Of a stretch of DNA of 60,543 bases, positions 16,598 to 25,009 are shown piece after piece. Source of the DNA: a bacterium (lineage in GTDB: Bacteria; Electryoneota; B3-LCP); NCBI GenBank assembly GCA_026394195.1, contig JAPKYS010000056.1, positions 1 to 60,543 on the forward strand, read 5' to 3'. Every line of letters begins with the position of its first letter. Within the stretch, counting starts at the first letter, position 1. A model generated the notes under the pieces. It did no database searches. It was not told where the DNA came from and saw only the letters and a list, made by a program, of their open reading frames with translations. Made by a program: the position numbers and the translations under genes.

Positions 16598-18058
16598 TTA
16601 GCGGAAAAACACCAGTGTGACCAGGATAAAAATGGGGATGAGTATTCCCACCGACCAGATCATATAGCCGAAGAAACTTGGCATCTGGATTTTATTCTCT
16701 TCGGCGATGGAACGCACCATAAAATTCGGTGCATTGCCGATGTAGGAATTGGCTCCCATGAAAACAGCTCCAGCCGACACCGCCTTCAATTCCAGTATGA
16801 ACTGCTGCCCCAGATCGCTCTGGACCACCCCCCGCAGAATTTCTGCAGCCTGCGGTTCAGTCAATCCCAAACGCCCCAGTGACAGATTGAAGAAGGTGAG
16901 ATAGGTTGGCGCATTATCGAGGAAGCTCGACAGACCGCCGCTGGCCCAGAAAAAGTGCCAGGGATCTTCGACCACCGCTACCAATCCCGCCAGAGCGCCA
17001 TGTTCGCCTGCCTTCAACATCGCCAGAGCTGGAATGATGGTCATGAAGATGCCAAAGAAGAGGATGGCAACTTCCTTGATGGGGAACCAGGAAAATTCAT
17101 TATCCTGATGAATCTGCTTGCTGGTGGTTTTCAACGACAGCAGTCCGAAGAGGATGATGAGGAGGTCCCGGGCGATATCCTGCCACGCCATTTTGATCCC
17201 GAACAGAGAGAACTCACCCGCCTGCCACAATCCGGAGAGCAACACCGCGCCGACGATCCCACCGAGGAAGAGGAAGTTATGCGCGCCCTCAATCTTCAAT
17301 TTTTCCCGCGATTGCGGATCTAACTTGGGTGACCCTTCCTTGCGGTAGAGGAATGTATCGATGGTGAAGAGCAGCGCCAAGAGAATCACTGAAGCGAACC
17401 CCATCAGCGGGAACAAATTCAGGGTCCAGAAGAACGGGACACCGTGCAGAAATCCCAGGAAAAGAGGAGGATCGCCCAGCGGTGTCAGCGAACCCCCAAT
17501 ATTGGATACCAGGAAGATGAAAAAGATAATGACGTGCATCTTGTTTTTACGGGATTTGTTGGCGCGGATGATGGGGCGAATCAGCAGCATGGAGGCGCCG
17601 GTGGTTCCTATCAGACTGGCCAGGAAGGTGCCGATTAACAACATCACGGTGTTGACGGCGGGTGTACCCGCCAGAGTGCCCCGCAGGTAGATCCCTCCCG
17701 ATACCGTGAATAATCCTCCCAGGAGGATGATGAAAGGGATGTAGTCGATCAGGTAAACGTGCAGGATAGAGTACAGACCGGCTCCTGAATATGCCCAGAG
17801 AAACGGGACGGCGAAGATCAACGACCATACCAACGAAATCTTACCGAAGTTGTGATGCCAGAAAACCGGAGCGAAGAGGGGGAAGAGCGCTATGGAGAGC
17901 AGTATCCCCACAAAGGGCAACGCCGACCAGATCGGCAGAATCTGCCCGAGGTCTATTGCAGTGGACGCCCCTTCGGATGCCATCACCGTGCCGGAAACGC
18001 CCAGTAAGAAAAACAGAGCTGCCAGAGCGAGAATTCTATTCGGAATCCGTGTCTTCAT
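16598..18058 (-). CDS. Na+/H+ antiporter, NhaD/ion-transporter superfamily
   Basis: A 486-residue inner-membrane protein with about 12-13 hydrophobic segments and an N-terminal signal-like helix. LIGTTGASMLLIRP and SNIGGSLTPLGDPPLFLG are the conserved half-repeat motifs of the NhaD/CitMHS-type fold, and the second half has SSFLDNAPTYLTF and MGANSYIGNAPNFM. It most likely swaps sodium for protons, which would fit the neighbouring complex I genes. Substrate is inferred from family resemblance; an organic-acid carrier is the alternative. Confidence 0.85.
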   Translation of the reverse strand: MKTRIPNRILALAALFFLLGVSGTVMASEGASTAIDLGQILPIWSALPFVGILLSIALFPLFAPVFWHHNFGKISLVWSLIFAVPFLWAYSGAGLYSILHVYLIDYIPFIILLGGLFTVSGGIYLRGTLAGTPAVNTVMLLIGTFLASLIGTTGASMLLIRPIIRANKSRKNKMHVIIFFIFLVSNIGGSLTPLGDPPLFLGFLHGVPFFWTLNLFPLMGFASVILLALLFTIDTFLYRKEGSPKLDPQSREKLKIEGAHNFLFLGGIVGAVLLSGLWQAGEFSLFGIKMAWQDIARDLLIILFGLLSLKTTSKQIHQDNEFSWFPIKEVAILFFGIFMTIIPALAMLKAGEHGALAGLVAVVEDPWHFFWASGGLSSFLDNAPTYLTFFNLSLGRLGLTEPQAAEILRGVVQSDLGQQFILELKAVSAGAVFMGANSYIGNAPNFMVRSIAEENKIQMPSFFGYMIWSVGILIPIFILVTLVFFR

Positions 18059-18130
18059 CGGGTTACCTTAAATTGATTGCAGCATAGTTGATAATGAGCT
18101 TTTTCCCTTTATTCCAGAACCAAATCTGAT

Positions 18131-19021
18131 CTACTGTAATGGTGTTAGAACGACAAATGAGGTCAACACCCGTTCGCCGTGCTGTAACCGGTACCAACGG
18201 GATATAAGCGGGAGAGCAAATGGAATCGATGATACTATGCGTTTGATTTTGTTCCGGAAGCCACTCCTGCCGGGCGCTTTCCATTTCTCAGGAGAGAACA
18301 ATTCATCAGCATAGGGTCGGCGCTGGTGAATCAACTTCTGGAAACGGTATTTTTTGCAAATATAATCGATGGTAGTTAATCCCAGAAAATGCTTGTGATC
18401 CGGGAGATCCCAGGAATAGGCGTCGTTCTTCTGGACGTTACTGTGCAATTCTCCGACTTTCAGAATCAGTCTGCCATCTTTGTTCAGGATATTTCTCAGC
18501 GCTGCAAAGAGATCATCCAGGGAGCGGATGAACCCAAAGACGTTGACGATGGTGATGACGTCGAATTTATCAGCGGTTTTAAAGTCTTCTATCGGTACGG
18601 GAAGAATCTCACATTCGGCCACCTTTTGGGCCCACTTGGTCCGCTCTTCACTCAACTCGATGCCAACCCTTTTCAGGTTGGGAAACTCTTTCAGCCTTTC
18701 CAGCAGGTATCCCGACCCACAACCGATATCGAGGATACTCTTTGCTCCCCGGCACTCGTTAGCAATCAAGGGATAATACGTCTGATAAAACAGGACTTCA
18801 CCGCGGTATTTGCTCGCCGAGTCGATGCTTTTATCGCCCTTAGGATTATCAGACAGGCTGCGCTGATAAGCCTCTTCATCGCTTTTTGGGTATGGGTTGA
18901 TAAAAAACAGTTCACACTGTTGGCATTGCACCAAGGTGTGGCGGTTCATCTCAAAGATCGGCTTATATTCTCCACCGCCGCAGAGTGGACAGCTAGGGTT
19001 TTGCCTTTCAGCGTCCAGCAT
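18131..19021 (-). CDS. Class I SAM-dependent methyltransferase with N-terminal zinc ribbon
   Basis: A 296-residue protein; ATG 19021 follows GGAG. The N-terminus has two CxxC pairs (CPLCGG, CQQCEL), a zinc ribbon. Motif I ILDIGCGSGYLLERL binds S-adenosylmethionine, followed by VGIELSEE and FDVITIVNVFGFI. This layout matches methyltransferases acting on sugars or small metabolites in surface-polymer clusters. The acceptor is unknown. It lies 49 bp after nuoN, a chance neighbour as far as can be seen. Confidence 0.85.
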   Translation of the reverse strand: MLDAERQNPSCPLCGGGEYKPIFEMNRHTLVQCQQCELFFINPYPKSDEEAYQRSLSDNPKGDKSIDSASKYRGEVLFYQTYYPLIANECRGAKSILDIGCGSGYLLERLKEFPNLKRVGIELSEERTKWAQKVAECEILPVPIEDFKTADKFDVITIVNVFGFIRSLDDLFAALRNILNKDGRLILKVGELHSNVQKNDAYSWDLPDHKHFLGLTTIDYICKKYRFQKLIHQRRPYADELFSPEKWKAPGRSGFRNKIKRIVSSIPFALPLISRWYRLQHGERVLTSFVVLTPLQ

Positions 19022-19070
19022 ATTTAACTCCCCAAAATATATCTCTGATCGGATTTTCAGGATTGAGAGG

Positions 19071-20501
19071 TCACAGGATGGTCAGAATGGAATTGCGGGC
19101 GACTTCCAGCAGGCTGCCTGAGAACAATCCCAACAGCACGATCGCCAGACCGCAGACCAGGGCAGCAAATCCTACCGATGGAACTCGTTCCAGGTCCTTC
19201 AGATCTTCTGCCTCCCGCATGTACATGATCACCATAACGCGCAGGTAGTAGAAGACCGAGATGACGCTGTTCAGCACGCCGATGATCACCAGCCAGACGT
19301 ACCCCGCCTGCACCGCCGCCGAAAATACGTAGAACTTGCCGAAGAATCCAGCCAGAGGCGGAATACCGGTCAGGGATAGCATGAAGATCGACATCAGCAG
19401 CGCCAGAACCGGATTGCGGGCGCCCAACTGAGCATAATCCGACAGGCTGTAGCTACCGTCACCGCGGCGGTTGACCAGGTAGGCGATAGTGAAAGCGCCC
19501 ACGTTCATGAAGCCGTAGCTAAATAGGTAGTACAGCATCCCCGATGCGCCCAATTCATTGCGGGCGATGAATCCCACCAGCAGGTAACCCGCGTGAGTGA
19601 TGGACGAGTACGCCAGCATGCGCTTGATGGAAGATTGCGACAGCGCCGCCAGATTGCCCACGGTAATGGTCAAAACGGCCAGAACCCAGAGCGCCTTATC
19701 CCAGGGAATGCCCAACGTCATCGCCGGATGATAAAAGATGCGCATGGCCGCGGCGAACGCCGCTGCTTTGACCGCGGTGGACATGAATGCCGTCACGGGC
19801 GTGGGAGCGCCGTCGTAGACGTCGGGCGACCAGAAGTGGAAGGGTACGATGGCGATCTTGAAAATCAAGCCGATCAGCAGCAGCGCCAGACCGATGCCCA
19901 TATACCCGCCCAGCGGCGTTGAAGCTGCCTTGACGTAGTCGGCGATGGCTTCTAAATTGGTGCTGCCGGTCGAACCGTAGACCAGCGCGATGCCGTAGAG
20001 CAGAAAGCCGGTGAAGAAGGCTCCCAACAGCAGGTATTTCAGAGCGGCTTCGTTGGAACGCGGGCGCTGCTTGTGGAAACCGACCAGCACGTAGAGGCTG
20101 ATGGACATGGTTTCCAGACCGAGGAAGATGATCAGCAGATCGGTTCCCGACGCCATGAAGGTCATGCCCAGCACTGCCAGCAGCAACAGCACGTAGTATT
20201 CACCGTAGTTCGATCCGCTGCGTTTTAAGTAGGACGGGCTGGTCAGGACGACCAGAAACGCCACCAAAAGGAAGATCAGGTTGAAGAAGGAGGCGAAGCC
20301 GTCGCCCGACACCTGACCGTAGAATGCCGGTCCGCCGCGGCCCCAGACAGCAACTGTGGCGATTCCTGCGAAAACGATAACCGCCAACGCCACAACCTGA
20401 GCGACGGTCTTATTGCCTTTGCCTGCCAGCAGGTCTGCGAGCAGGACGACGATGGCTCCCGCTCCTAATATCAGCGGGGTGAGGATGGGGGTGAGGTTCA
20501 T
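19071..20501 (-). CDS. nuoN: NADH-quinone oxidoreductase subunit N
   Basis: A 476-residue polytopic protein of the proton-pumping antiporter-like family. The conserved features are LGLETMSISLYVL, the FKIAIVPFHFWSPDVYDGAPTPVTAFMSTAVKAAA stretch with its key lysines (pieces seen as KIAIVPFHFW and DGAPTPV), and LAYSSITHAGY. It forms part of the membrane arm of complex I. It is separated from nuoM by about 5 kb of unrelated genes, whereas the two normally adjoin. An ill-formed 7-bp array (xTCAGAA type) lies just upstream at about 20510-20537. Confidence 0.95.
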   Translation of the reverse strand: MNLTPILTPLILGAGAIVVLLADLLAGKGNKTVAQVVALAVIVFAGIATVAVWGRGGPAFYGQVSGDGFASFFNLIFLLVAFLVVLTSPSYLKRSGSNYGEYYVLLLLAVLGMTFMASGTDLLIIFLGLETMSISLYVLVGFHKQRPRSNEAALKYLLLGAFFTGFLLYGIALVYGSTGSTNLEAIADYVKAASTPLGGYMGIGLALLLIGLIFKIAIVPFHFWSPDVYDGAPTPVTAFMSTAVKAAAFAAAMRIFYHPAMTLGIPWDKALWVLAVLTITVGNLAALSQSSIKRMLAYSSITHAGYLLVGFIARNELGASGMLYYLFSYGFMNVGAFTIAYLVNRRGDGSYSLSDYAQLGARNPVLALLMSIFMLSLTGIPPLAGFFGKFYVFSAAVQAGYVWLVIIGVLNSVISVFYYLRVMVIMYMREAEDLKDLERVPSVGFAALVCGLAIVLLGLFSGSLLEVARNSILTIL

Positions 20502-20550
20502 TTATTGAATCCAGAAGTCAGAAACTAGCAATCAGGAGGCCTGCATTCTT

Positions 20551-21252
20551 TTATGGTCTACGCCTGACCAATCGACGTCGCGGTAGATTTTCTCGTTTAT
20601 TGGTTACGTTCAAAAGATTCCCGTTGGCATAAGTTCTCTCAATTATTTTGTCACGATTTCTCAGGATGAAGCGGTCGCTGTTGACGTTATCCAAGAAGGT
20701 TTGCCAAGCATTGATTCCGAAAATAAATAGTAAGACTACACAGATTAATAAATACCCTAAGGTAGAATTTTTCAGAACAAAATAGCAGAAAAGAAAAGAT
20801 AAAAGGGTACTCATTAAACAATTGAAATTGATAACATGATATTCCCAACGCCTACGCAACCAATCCTTGGCCTCTTTTGGATAAAATTCAGATATAATGC
20901 ACCATGTTGCGATTTCTTCTTGCTTGATATATTCTTTGTTATCAAATACATAGATTTCTTTTAATTTCTTTCGTTCACCATCTCGATGTAAAGCATTTAA
21001 TGAACTTTCTGCACCAAATACACGTCTAACAAAATCAATCAAACGAATCACAGAAGCTGATAATGAACCGATAACGACACCTAAAGATAATATAATTACA
21101 CCACCAGCGAAGATAACTCCCAAATCTTTTAGGTGAAAATATTCAATAAATTGCGTAAGACAGAGGTGTTTCTCAAGTACAATTGCAAGTGCCACCAATG
21201 AAAGGCATAATGTGGGCGGAACGATAAAGCGGAAATTTCGTAGATCGAACAT
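20551..21252 (-). CDS. Membrane protein of unknown function
   Basis: A 233-residue protein with an excellent ribosome site (AAGGAG) before ATG 21252. Hydrophobic segments near residues 10-27, 42-65, 140-160 and 163-182 suggest four membrane helices, with a charged domain (about 70-130) between pairs and a basic tail ending RRRLVRRRP. The coding sequence is clearly more AT-rich than the nuo genes around it, suggesting recent arrival. No family was recognised. Confidence 0.7.
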   Translation of the reverse strand: MFDLRNFRFIVPPTLCLSLVALAIVLEKHLCLTQFIEYFHLKDLGVIFAGGVIILSLGVVIGSLSASVIRLIDFVRRVFGAESSLNALHRDGERKKLKEIYVFDNKEYIKQEEIATWCIISEFYPKEAKDWLRRRWEYHVINFNCLMSTLLSFLFCYFVLKNSTLGYLLICVVLLFIFGINAWQTFLDNVNSDRFILRNRDKIIERTYANGNLLNVTNKRENLPRRRLVRRRP

Positions 21253-21366
21253 GATAGCTCCTTAATCGGATTCTGTCTGATTGATTAGTTATCTAGGTAA
21301 TTTCTTCCTCGCGGTCGACTGATCAACTGATTATTTTAGGTTGCTACCTTTCAAGGATAAATCTCC

Positions 21367-21402
21367 AGCCCGGGTGCCCCACAGCTCTGCTGTGGGTTCG
21401 TT
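21367..21402. repeat. Short GC-rich inverted repeat, copy 2 of 4
   Basis: AGCCCGGGTGCCCCACAGC then TCTGCTGTGGGTTCGTTA; the arms CCCACAGC/GCTGTGGG pair. Confidence 0.7.
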
Positions 21403-21434
21403 ATTCTAATGCTCGTAATTCTCTTCCTCTGAAT

Positions 21435-21461
21435 CGCAGATTACGCTGATTACCCTGATTT
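21435..21461. repeat. Nonamer array, CGCTGATTA type, 3 units
   Basis: CGCAGATTA CGCTGATTA CCCTGATTT, exact 9-bp period. Confidence 0.65.
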
Positions 21462-21496
21462 CGTTGAGGGCGCCAGATCAGCGGTTCAGTTGTTTT

Positions 21497-21530
21497 CACC
21501 CAACACCCAGCACCCAACACCCAACACCCC
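21497..21530. repeat. Heptamer array, CACCCAA family
   Basis: CACCCAA CACCCAG CACCCAA CACCCAA CACCCC. The same unit in the opposite orientation (TTGGGTG) lies at 27249-27276. Confidence 0.8.
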
Positions 21531-21548
21531 TTTTACCCCTTCTCTTCC

Positions 21549-21591
21549 GCCCGGATGCCCTGGTGCCTCACAGCTCTGCTGTGGGTTCGTC
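21549..21591. repeat. Short GC-rich inverted repeat, copy 3 of 4
   Basis: CGCCCGGATGCC, a short insertion, then the CACAGC/GCTGTG hairpin and TTCGTC; closely similar to 21367-21402. Confidence 0.65.
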
Positions 21592-21660
21592 TTTTGAGCA
21601 GCTGCCAGGTTTAGAGATCCGATAGCCAAGGATAACTTATCAAGGTGGTCCAATCGCCAA

Positions 21661-22239
21661 TCAATCCGCTCCGGCAAGCTCAAGCCATTGACCTTCGAAA
21701 TAGTAGTGGATAACCGACCCCTTGTACATAAATCCATCTTCGATCCCCTGGTGATCGATTGGCGGTGGTTTCTGTCCGCCGTAAGCCCGGTAGTGATCGA
21801 GGATATATTTTTCTCCGACCGGGGCGAGGTATCGTGAATAGCCAATGATGTCGTCACCCAAACCCTGCAGGCAATCGATATCCTCGCAGGGATATAAGTC
21901 CGCGACACCACTGTCTGACCCCGCCCAGAAGATCAGAATCGACGAAACGCCATCGACCGAACAGAGCACCACCCAATCCTGCTGCCCCGGTCTGGTAAAC
22001 TCTCCCCGTATGACATTGTGCGGATCGGGTTTATCTGCCGTCTGAGGAATCATCCCGCGGCGCGATTTGATGGCTCGAACAATGTTATCCGGCAGCCCGG
22101 GATACTCGTCCGGAGACAGCCGCTTGATCTGCTTCTCTGCCTCTTCCCACTTGTTGTCGATTTCCTGCGCGATGGCGGGGATCGCAAGCAGGAACAGTAA
22201 ACAAGCGATGATGACGCTCGATGAGCGCATAAAAACCAT
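21661..22239 (-). CDS. Exported protein of unknown function
   Basis: Up to 192 residues; a start at the internal ATG 22230 (MRSSSVIIACLL) is as likely as 22239. A signal peptide ends around AIPAIAQ. The mature part is soluble, with two cysteines close together (PCEDIDC) and Trp-rich strands (DWVVLCSVDGVSSILIFW). No family was recognised. It follows the TM2-domain gene by 28 bp on the same strand. Confidence 0.7.
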   Translation of the reverse strand: MVFMRSSSVIIACLLFLLAIPAIAQEIDNKWEEAEKQIKRLSPDEYPGLPDNIVRAIKSRRGMIPQTADKPDPHNVIRGEFTRPGQQDWVVLCSVDGVSSILIFWAGSDSGVADLYPCEDIDCLQGLGDDIIGYSRYLAPVGEKYILDHYRAYGGQKPPPIDHQGIEDGFMYKGSVIHYYFEGQWLELAGAD

Positions 22240-22267
22240 TACGGTTACAGATTTGCGATATGACCCG

Positions 22268-22621
22268 TTAGGTCGAACCCTTCACAATCACCGCGACCTG
22301 CTGCGCCATCCTCGAATTGAATTCGAAGGTCAGCTTCTGGTAGTTCACCAGATCGATGATGGTCCCGATAAAGCAGATTCCCGCGGTGAAGAAATATAAA
22401 ATCCCCATCCCGATATTATTCAGTAAAACCCGGTGCACTCCGGCAACACCCACAAAGCCCAGCAGCGCGGTCAGCAGGATGGTGTTGGGGTCTTTGCGGC
22501 GGTAGTTGTAGACGTTGGCGAACTGCTGCGCCTGGTTATCGTCAAAATCCTTGATCAATCCCTGGATATAAACCATTTCGTCGCCGGCCAGGTAGGGCAT
22601 GATCTGCATGATGTTAGCCAT
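22268..22621 (-). CDS. TM2 domain-containing membrane protein
   Basis: A 117-residue protein started at ATG 22621 behind GGAGG. After a short soluble N-terminus, residues 40-95 form the TM2 domain: two membrane helices (ILLTALLGFVGVAGVHRVLL and GILYFFTAGICFIGTIID) joined by the short loop N-N-I-G-M. It overlaps the end of the DUF2752 gene by 8 bp, implying translational coupling. DUF2752 and TM2 proteins are often found together; their biochemical role is unknown. Confidence 0.85.
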   Translation of the reverse strand: MANIMQIMPYLAGDEMVYIQGLIKDFDDNQAQQFANVYNYRRKDPNTILLTALLGFVGVAGVHRVLLNNIGMGILYFFTAGICFIGTIIDLVNYQKLTFEFNSRMAQQVAVIVKGST

Positions 22622-22949
22622 GTAAGGGTCCTCCGCTTATTTTTGGTACCGCTTTGGATAGCAATTGTAACTTCAACGAACTGATTAATGAGTAGATTCG
22701 TTTTCCCAGGATCAACACCGCCGGGATACCCAGCGGGTGGGTTAAAAAGGAAGTCGTGACGTCGCCGTGGAACAGATAGGAGATCGAACGCCCCAATCCA
22801 CAGCCCGGGCAGTATTCGAAGCCCAAATAATGCAGCGGGCAGAGCGTAAATCCCGCCGACCGGGTCGGGTCTATGAGCGCCAGACCGACGAGACCCAGCG
22901 ACCAGATGGCCAATTCCAGGGGAAATTTATTGAAAATGTGATTCCGCAT
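22614..22949 (-). CDS. DUF2752 small membrane protein
   Basis: A 111-residue protein. LCPLHYLGFEYCPGCGLGRSIS gives the conserved CP-x-CG-x-G-R motif of DUF2752, and two to three membrane segments surround it (LELAIWSLGLVGLALI, PLGIPAVLILGKRIYSLI). It is translationally coupled to the TM2 gene. Function unknown. Confidence 0.85.
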   Translation of the reverse strand: MRNHIFNKFPLELAIWSLGLVGLALIDPTRSAGFTLCPLHYLGFEYCPGCGLGRSISYLFHGDVTTSFLTHPLGIPAVLILGKRIYSLISSLKLQLLSKAVPKISGGPLHG

Positions 22950-22975
22950 CTCATGTAGTCCAGGTCAGGCGTGGC

Positions 22976-23065
22976 TATAGCCGTCATTCCCGCAAAGGCT
23001 TTAGCCTGCGTCGGGAATCTGACGGCGTGTCAGATTCCGGACAAGCCGGAATGACACGCTTCAGG
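22976..23065. repeat. Dispersed GTCATTCCCGC repeat, inverted copy
   Basis: CCGTCATTCCCGCAAAGGC ... GACGGCGTGTCAGATTCCGG ... GGAATGACACGC: reverse complement of the element at 494-847 and 7443-7562. Confidence 0.8.
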
Positions 23066-23113
23066 GTGTAAAGTTTTGTGTGCTGTCGAGTCTCCATACT
23101 CGACAGCTCTTTT

Positions 23114-23145
23114 ACCAGCAACCAGCAGCCAGCCACCAGCAACCC
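23114..23145. repeat. Heptamer array, ACCAGCA family, 4 units
   Basis: ACCAGCA ACCAGCA GCCAGCC ACCAGCA ACCC, lying 3 bp beyond the stop codon of the DinB gene. The reverse-complement unit TGCTGGT forms the array at 46265-46292. Confidence 0.8.
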
Positions 23146-23147
23146 TT

Positions 23148-23624
23148 TTAGATTTTATTCCACTCCCAGATGCTCATTTTCAGTGCATCCGGAAGCTTCA
23201 CTCCGCACTGCTTCATGGTCAGCAGAGCGTGTCCCCGATGGTGATCTTCGTGAGATATATAATACCCAATCATCGGCACGACGCCGCGCTGGAAGTTGGG
23301 AACTACGCCGTCGTTTTCTATACACTTCTCGATGTACTTTTCCATCACTTCGCCGGTCTGCCGGAAAGCCTCCAGCAGTTCAGTCTTGGTGGGGCTGTAA
23401 TCGGCTGCGAATTCCTTCACCGGATTGCCGATCTTCTTGGAAAACGAGGTCAGCCGCACCACTCGCACGTTGTGCACGTGCGCCATCTGCCGAGCCACGT
23501 CGCGCCCGCCGCGCTGAGACAGCGTGGCCTTAAAACCCTCCTCGGGGACATTTTCCAGGAAGAGCAGGGTGATCCGCTGATGGATGCGCCAGGTTTCCAG
23601 GATTTGGGAAGATAGAGTGGACAT
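23148..23624 (-). CDS. DinB/YfiT-like metal-binding protein
   Basis: A 158-residue four-helix-bundle protein. The pattern of a His in the second helix (ARQMAHVHNVR) and HEDHHRGH in the last is the metal-binding triad of the DinB family, a group including thiol transferases and metal-dependent hydrolases. The particular substrate is unknown. Its first codons are copied as a fragment at 24929-25009, on the far side of pldA. Confidence 0.85.
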   Translation of the reverse strand: MSTLSSQILETWRIHQRITLLFLENVPEEGFKATLSQRGGRDVARQMAHVHNVRVVRLTSFSKKIGNPVKEFAADYSPTKTELLEAFRQTGEVMEKYIEKCIENDGVVPNFQRGVVPMIGYYISHEDHHRGHALLTMKQCGVKLPDALKMSIWEWNKI

Positions 23625-23654
23625 GTCAACCTTTGAATTTTGTAGAATCTATTT

Positions 23655-23736
23655 GAATAGCCAGGGGTTTTACACCCCTGGACGCGAAATCATGCCGTTA
23701 ATTCCCTCCGGGGGTATGAAACCCCCGGCTATTGAT
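23655..23736. repeat. REPIN-like element: two inverted REP palindromes
   Basis: GAATAGCCAGGGGTTTTA...CCCCTGG (23655-23681) and, inverted, CCGGGGG...CCCCCGGCTATT (23708-23734) with a 26-bp linker. The following 65 bp to about 23798 match the right end of the IS200-like element (25580-25643). This is that element without its transposase. Confidence 0.8.
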
Positions 23737-23823
23737 GTGTGACACCTCCGGTGTCAAAAACATTCGTTGTTGATTCGTTTGAAAAGCTTTAGCTTTGCTT
23801 TAATCCCTGAAAGGGATCCATTT

Positions 23824-23850
23824 GAATAGCCAGGGGTTTTACACCCCTGG
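23824..23850. repeat. Single REP palindrome
   Basis: GAATAGCCAGGGGTTTTA then CACCCCTGG, identical to the left REP at 23655 and 25010, without an inverted partner. Confidence 0.75.
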
Positions 23851-23974
23851 AAACGAGATGATCCCGACCTATAGTTATTGTCGTATGGCCCGGACAAATT
23901 GTCTGTCCGGGATTATTGTAAATTGTTAGTACCCAAATGGTCAACAAGTTGACCAAGCCATCCACCAGATGCCT

Positions 23975-24874
23975 TTAATAGGAAAAAGAAAACCCGACAA
24001 AACCTCTGTTGCCCATCTTATCGAATCGCAGCAGGGTTTCTCCGTAGCCATACCAGTATTGCAGGTAGAGCGCGAAATTCATTTCCGGAAGCTGCTGCCG
24101 GAATACGAATTGGTATGAACTTTTATGGATATCACGGAATATCGGCGTTTTTATGTCCAGTTGGTGGTTCTTTAAGCTCCCCCCCCAGAGAAAATAACCC
24201 GATGCGTACCAGAGCTTGACGTACAGAACCGCCTTATCCGACAGGAAGGAATTGGTTATTTCCAGTTTTTTCTTTGATTCGATGCCGAATCTGATCAGAA
24301 CATATTGCCTGTTCCAGCTTCGTGACTGGATGCGATTGAGACCGTTGGATTCGTGCTCCAGGGGGCATATAACAATGTTGCGCAGTTTTAACCGGCCGAA
24401 GATCACGGCGTTGACAGAATAATCTAAAAAAAACTCCGGATTATAATTGTTTTCCTCGAAAGGCATTGAGTTCTGCCCTACATTCCAGAGTGATTTCTGC
24501 GAATAGGAAATATAGGCCGGGAAAAGGTTATATTTGAGAACGTACAAGTTCGGTTCCAGTACCCGGAACTTCATACTTATCAGGAATTTGATCTGCGAGT
24601 TTTTGTTTGCGGGCCAATGATCTATTGAAAAATAATTGACTTTGTGTGCAGAAACGGGCCTGTCGGTTTTTTTCCCGAAGTACGTGTTTTCAGGTGATTG
24701 CTGTTGCTGTTCAGTGGGTAGAGCGTTTACAGGATTATTCACATCTTGTGATTGAATCACTGAATCAGCCGGTTGAACCGCCCTCGTCGAGTCATCTTGT
24801 GGTAGTGGTTCACCCGCGGCGCCAATGGCAGCAAAAAACAGCACCGTGATAACAGCGATCAGTAGTTTTTTCAC
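23975..24874 (-). CDS. pldA: Outer-membrane phospholipase A1
   Basis: A 299-residue protein read from GTG 24874 (GAGG upstream). The signal peptide is followed by a Gln/Pro-rich linker (about 25-65) and the beta-barrel. The OMPLA signatures are all present: SYSQKSLW, NYNPEFFL, EHESNG and SRSWNRQY. The catalytic triad is His174, Ser176 and Asn188, with the 12-residue Ser-Asn spacing of E. coli PldA. It hydrolyses phospholipids in the outer leaflet when the membrane is disturbed. The gene sits between REP-type repeats and duplicated dinB sequence in a gap in the nuo cluster, as if brought there by recombination between repeats. Confidence 0.9.
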   Translation of the reverse strand: MKKLLIAVITVLFFAAIGAAGEPLPQDDSTRAVQPADSVIQSQDVNNPVNALPTEQQQQSPENTYFGKKTDRPVSAHKVNYFSIDHWPANKNSQIKFLISMKFRVLEPNLYVLKYNLFPAYISYSQKSLWNVGQNSMPFEENNYNPEFFLDYSVNAVIFGRLKLRNIVICPLEHESNGLNRIQSRSWNRQYVLIRFGIESKKKLEITNSFLSDKAVLYVKLWYASGYFLWGGSLKNHQLDIKTPIFRDIHKSSYQFVFRQQLPEMNFALYLQYWYGYGETLLRFDKMGNRGFVGFSFSY

Positions 24875-24928
24875 AATACCTCTGAAGGATACTTTTGCCT
24901 CAGTGCCCTATTGCTCCGATTTGGGTGT

Positions 24929-25009
24929 GATCTGATGGATGCGCCAGGTCTCCAGGATTTGGGAAGATAGGGTGGACATGGCAATCTTTGGATCTTGATG
25001 AATCAATTT
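24929..25009 (-). pseudogene. Duplicated 5' fragment of the dinB-like gene
   Basis: About 80 bp closely matching 23569-23654: the end of dinB codons for MSTLSSQILETWRIHQ plus its upstream bases, running straight into the same REP. Segmental duplication of dinB start plus repeat is the simplest reading. Confidence 0.75.

Larger units (their letters stand above)
21253..21660. other. Repeat-filled spacer without genes
   Basis: Holds two copies of the CCCACAGC...GCTGTGGG inverted repeat (21367-21402 and 21549-21591), a nonamer array of CGCTGATTA type (21435-21461) and a heptamer array of CACCCAA type (21497-21530). No convincing reading frame. Confidence 0.7.
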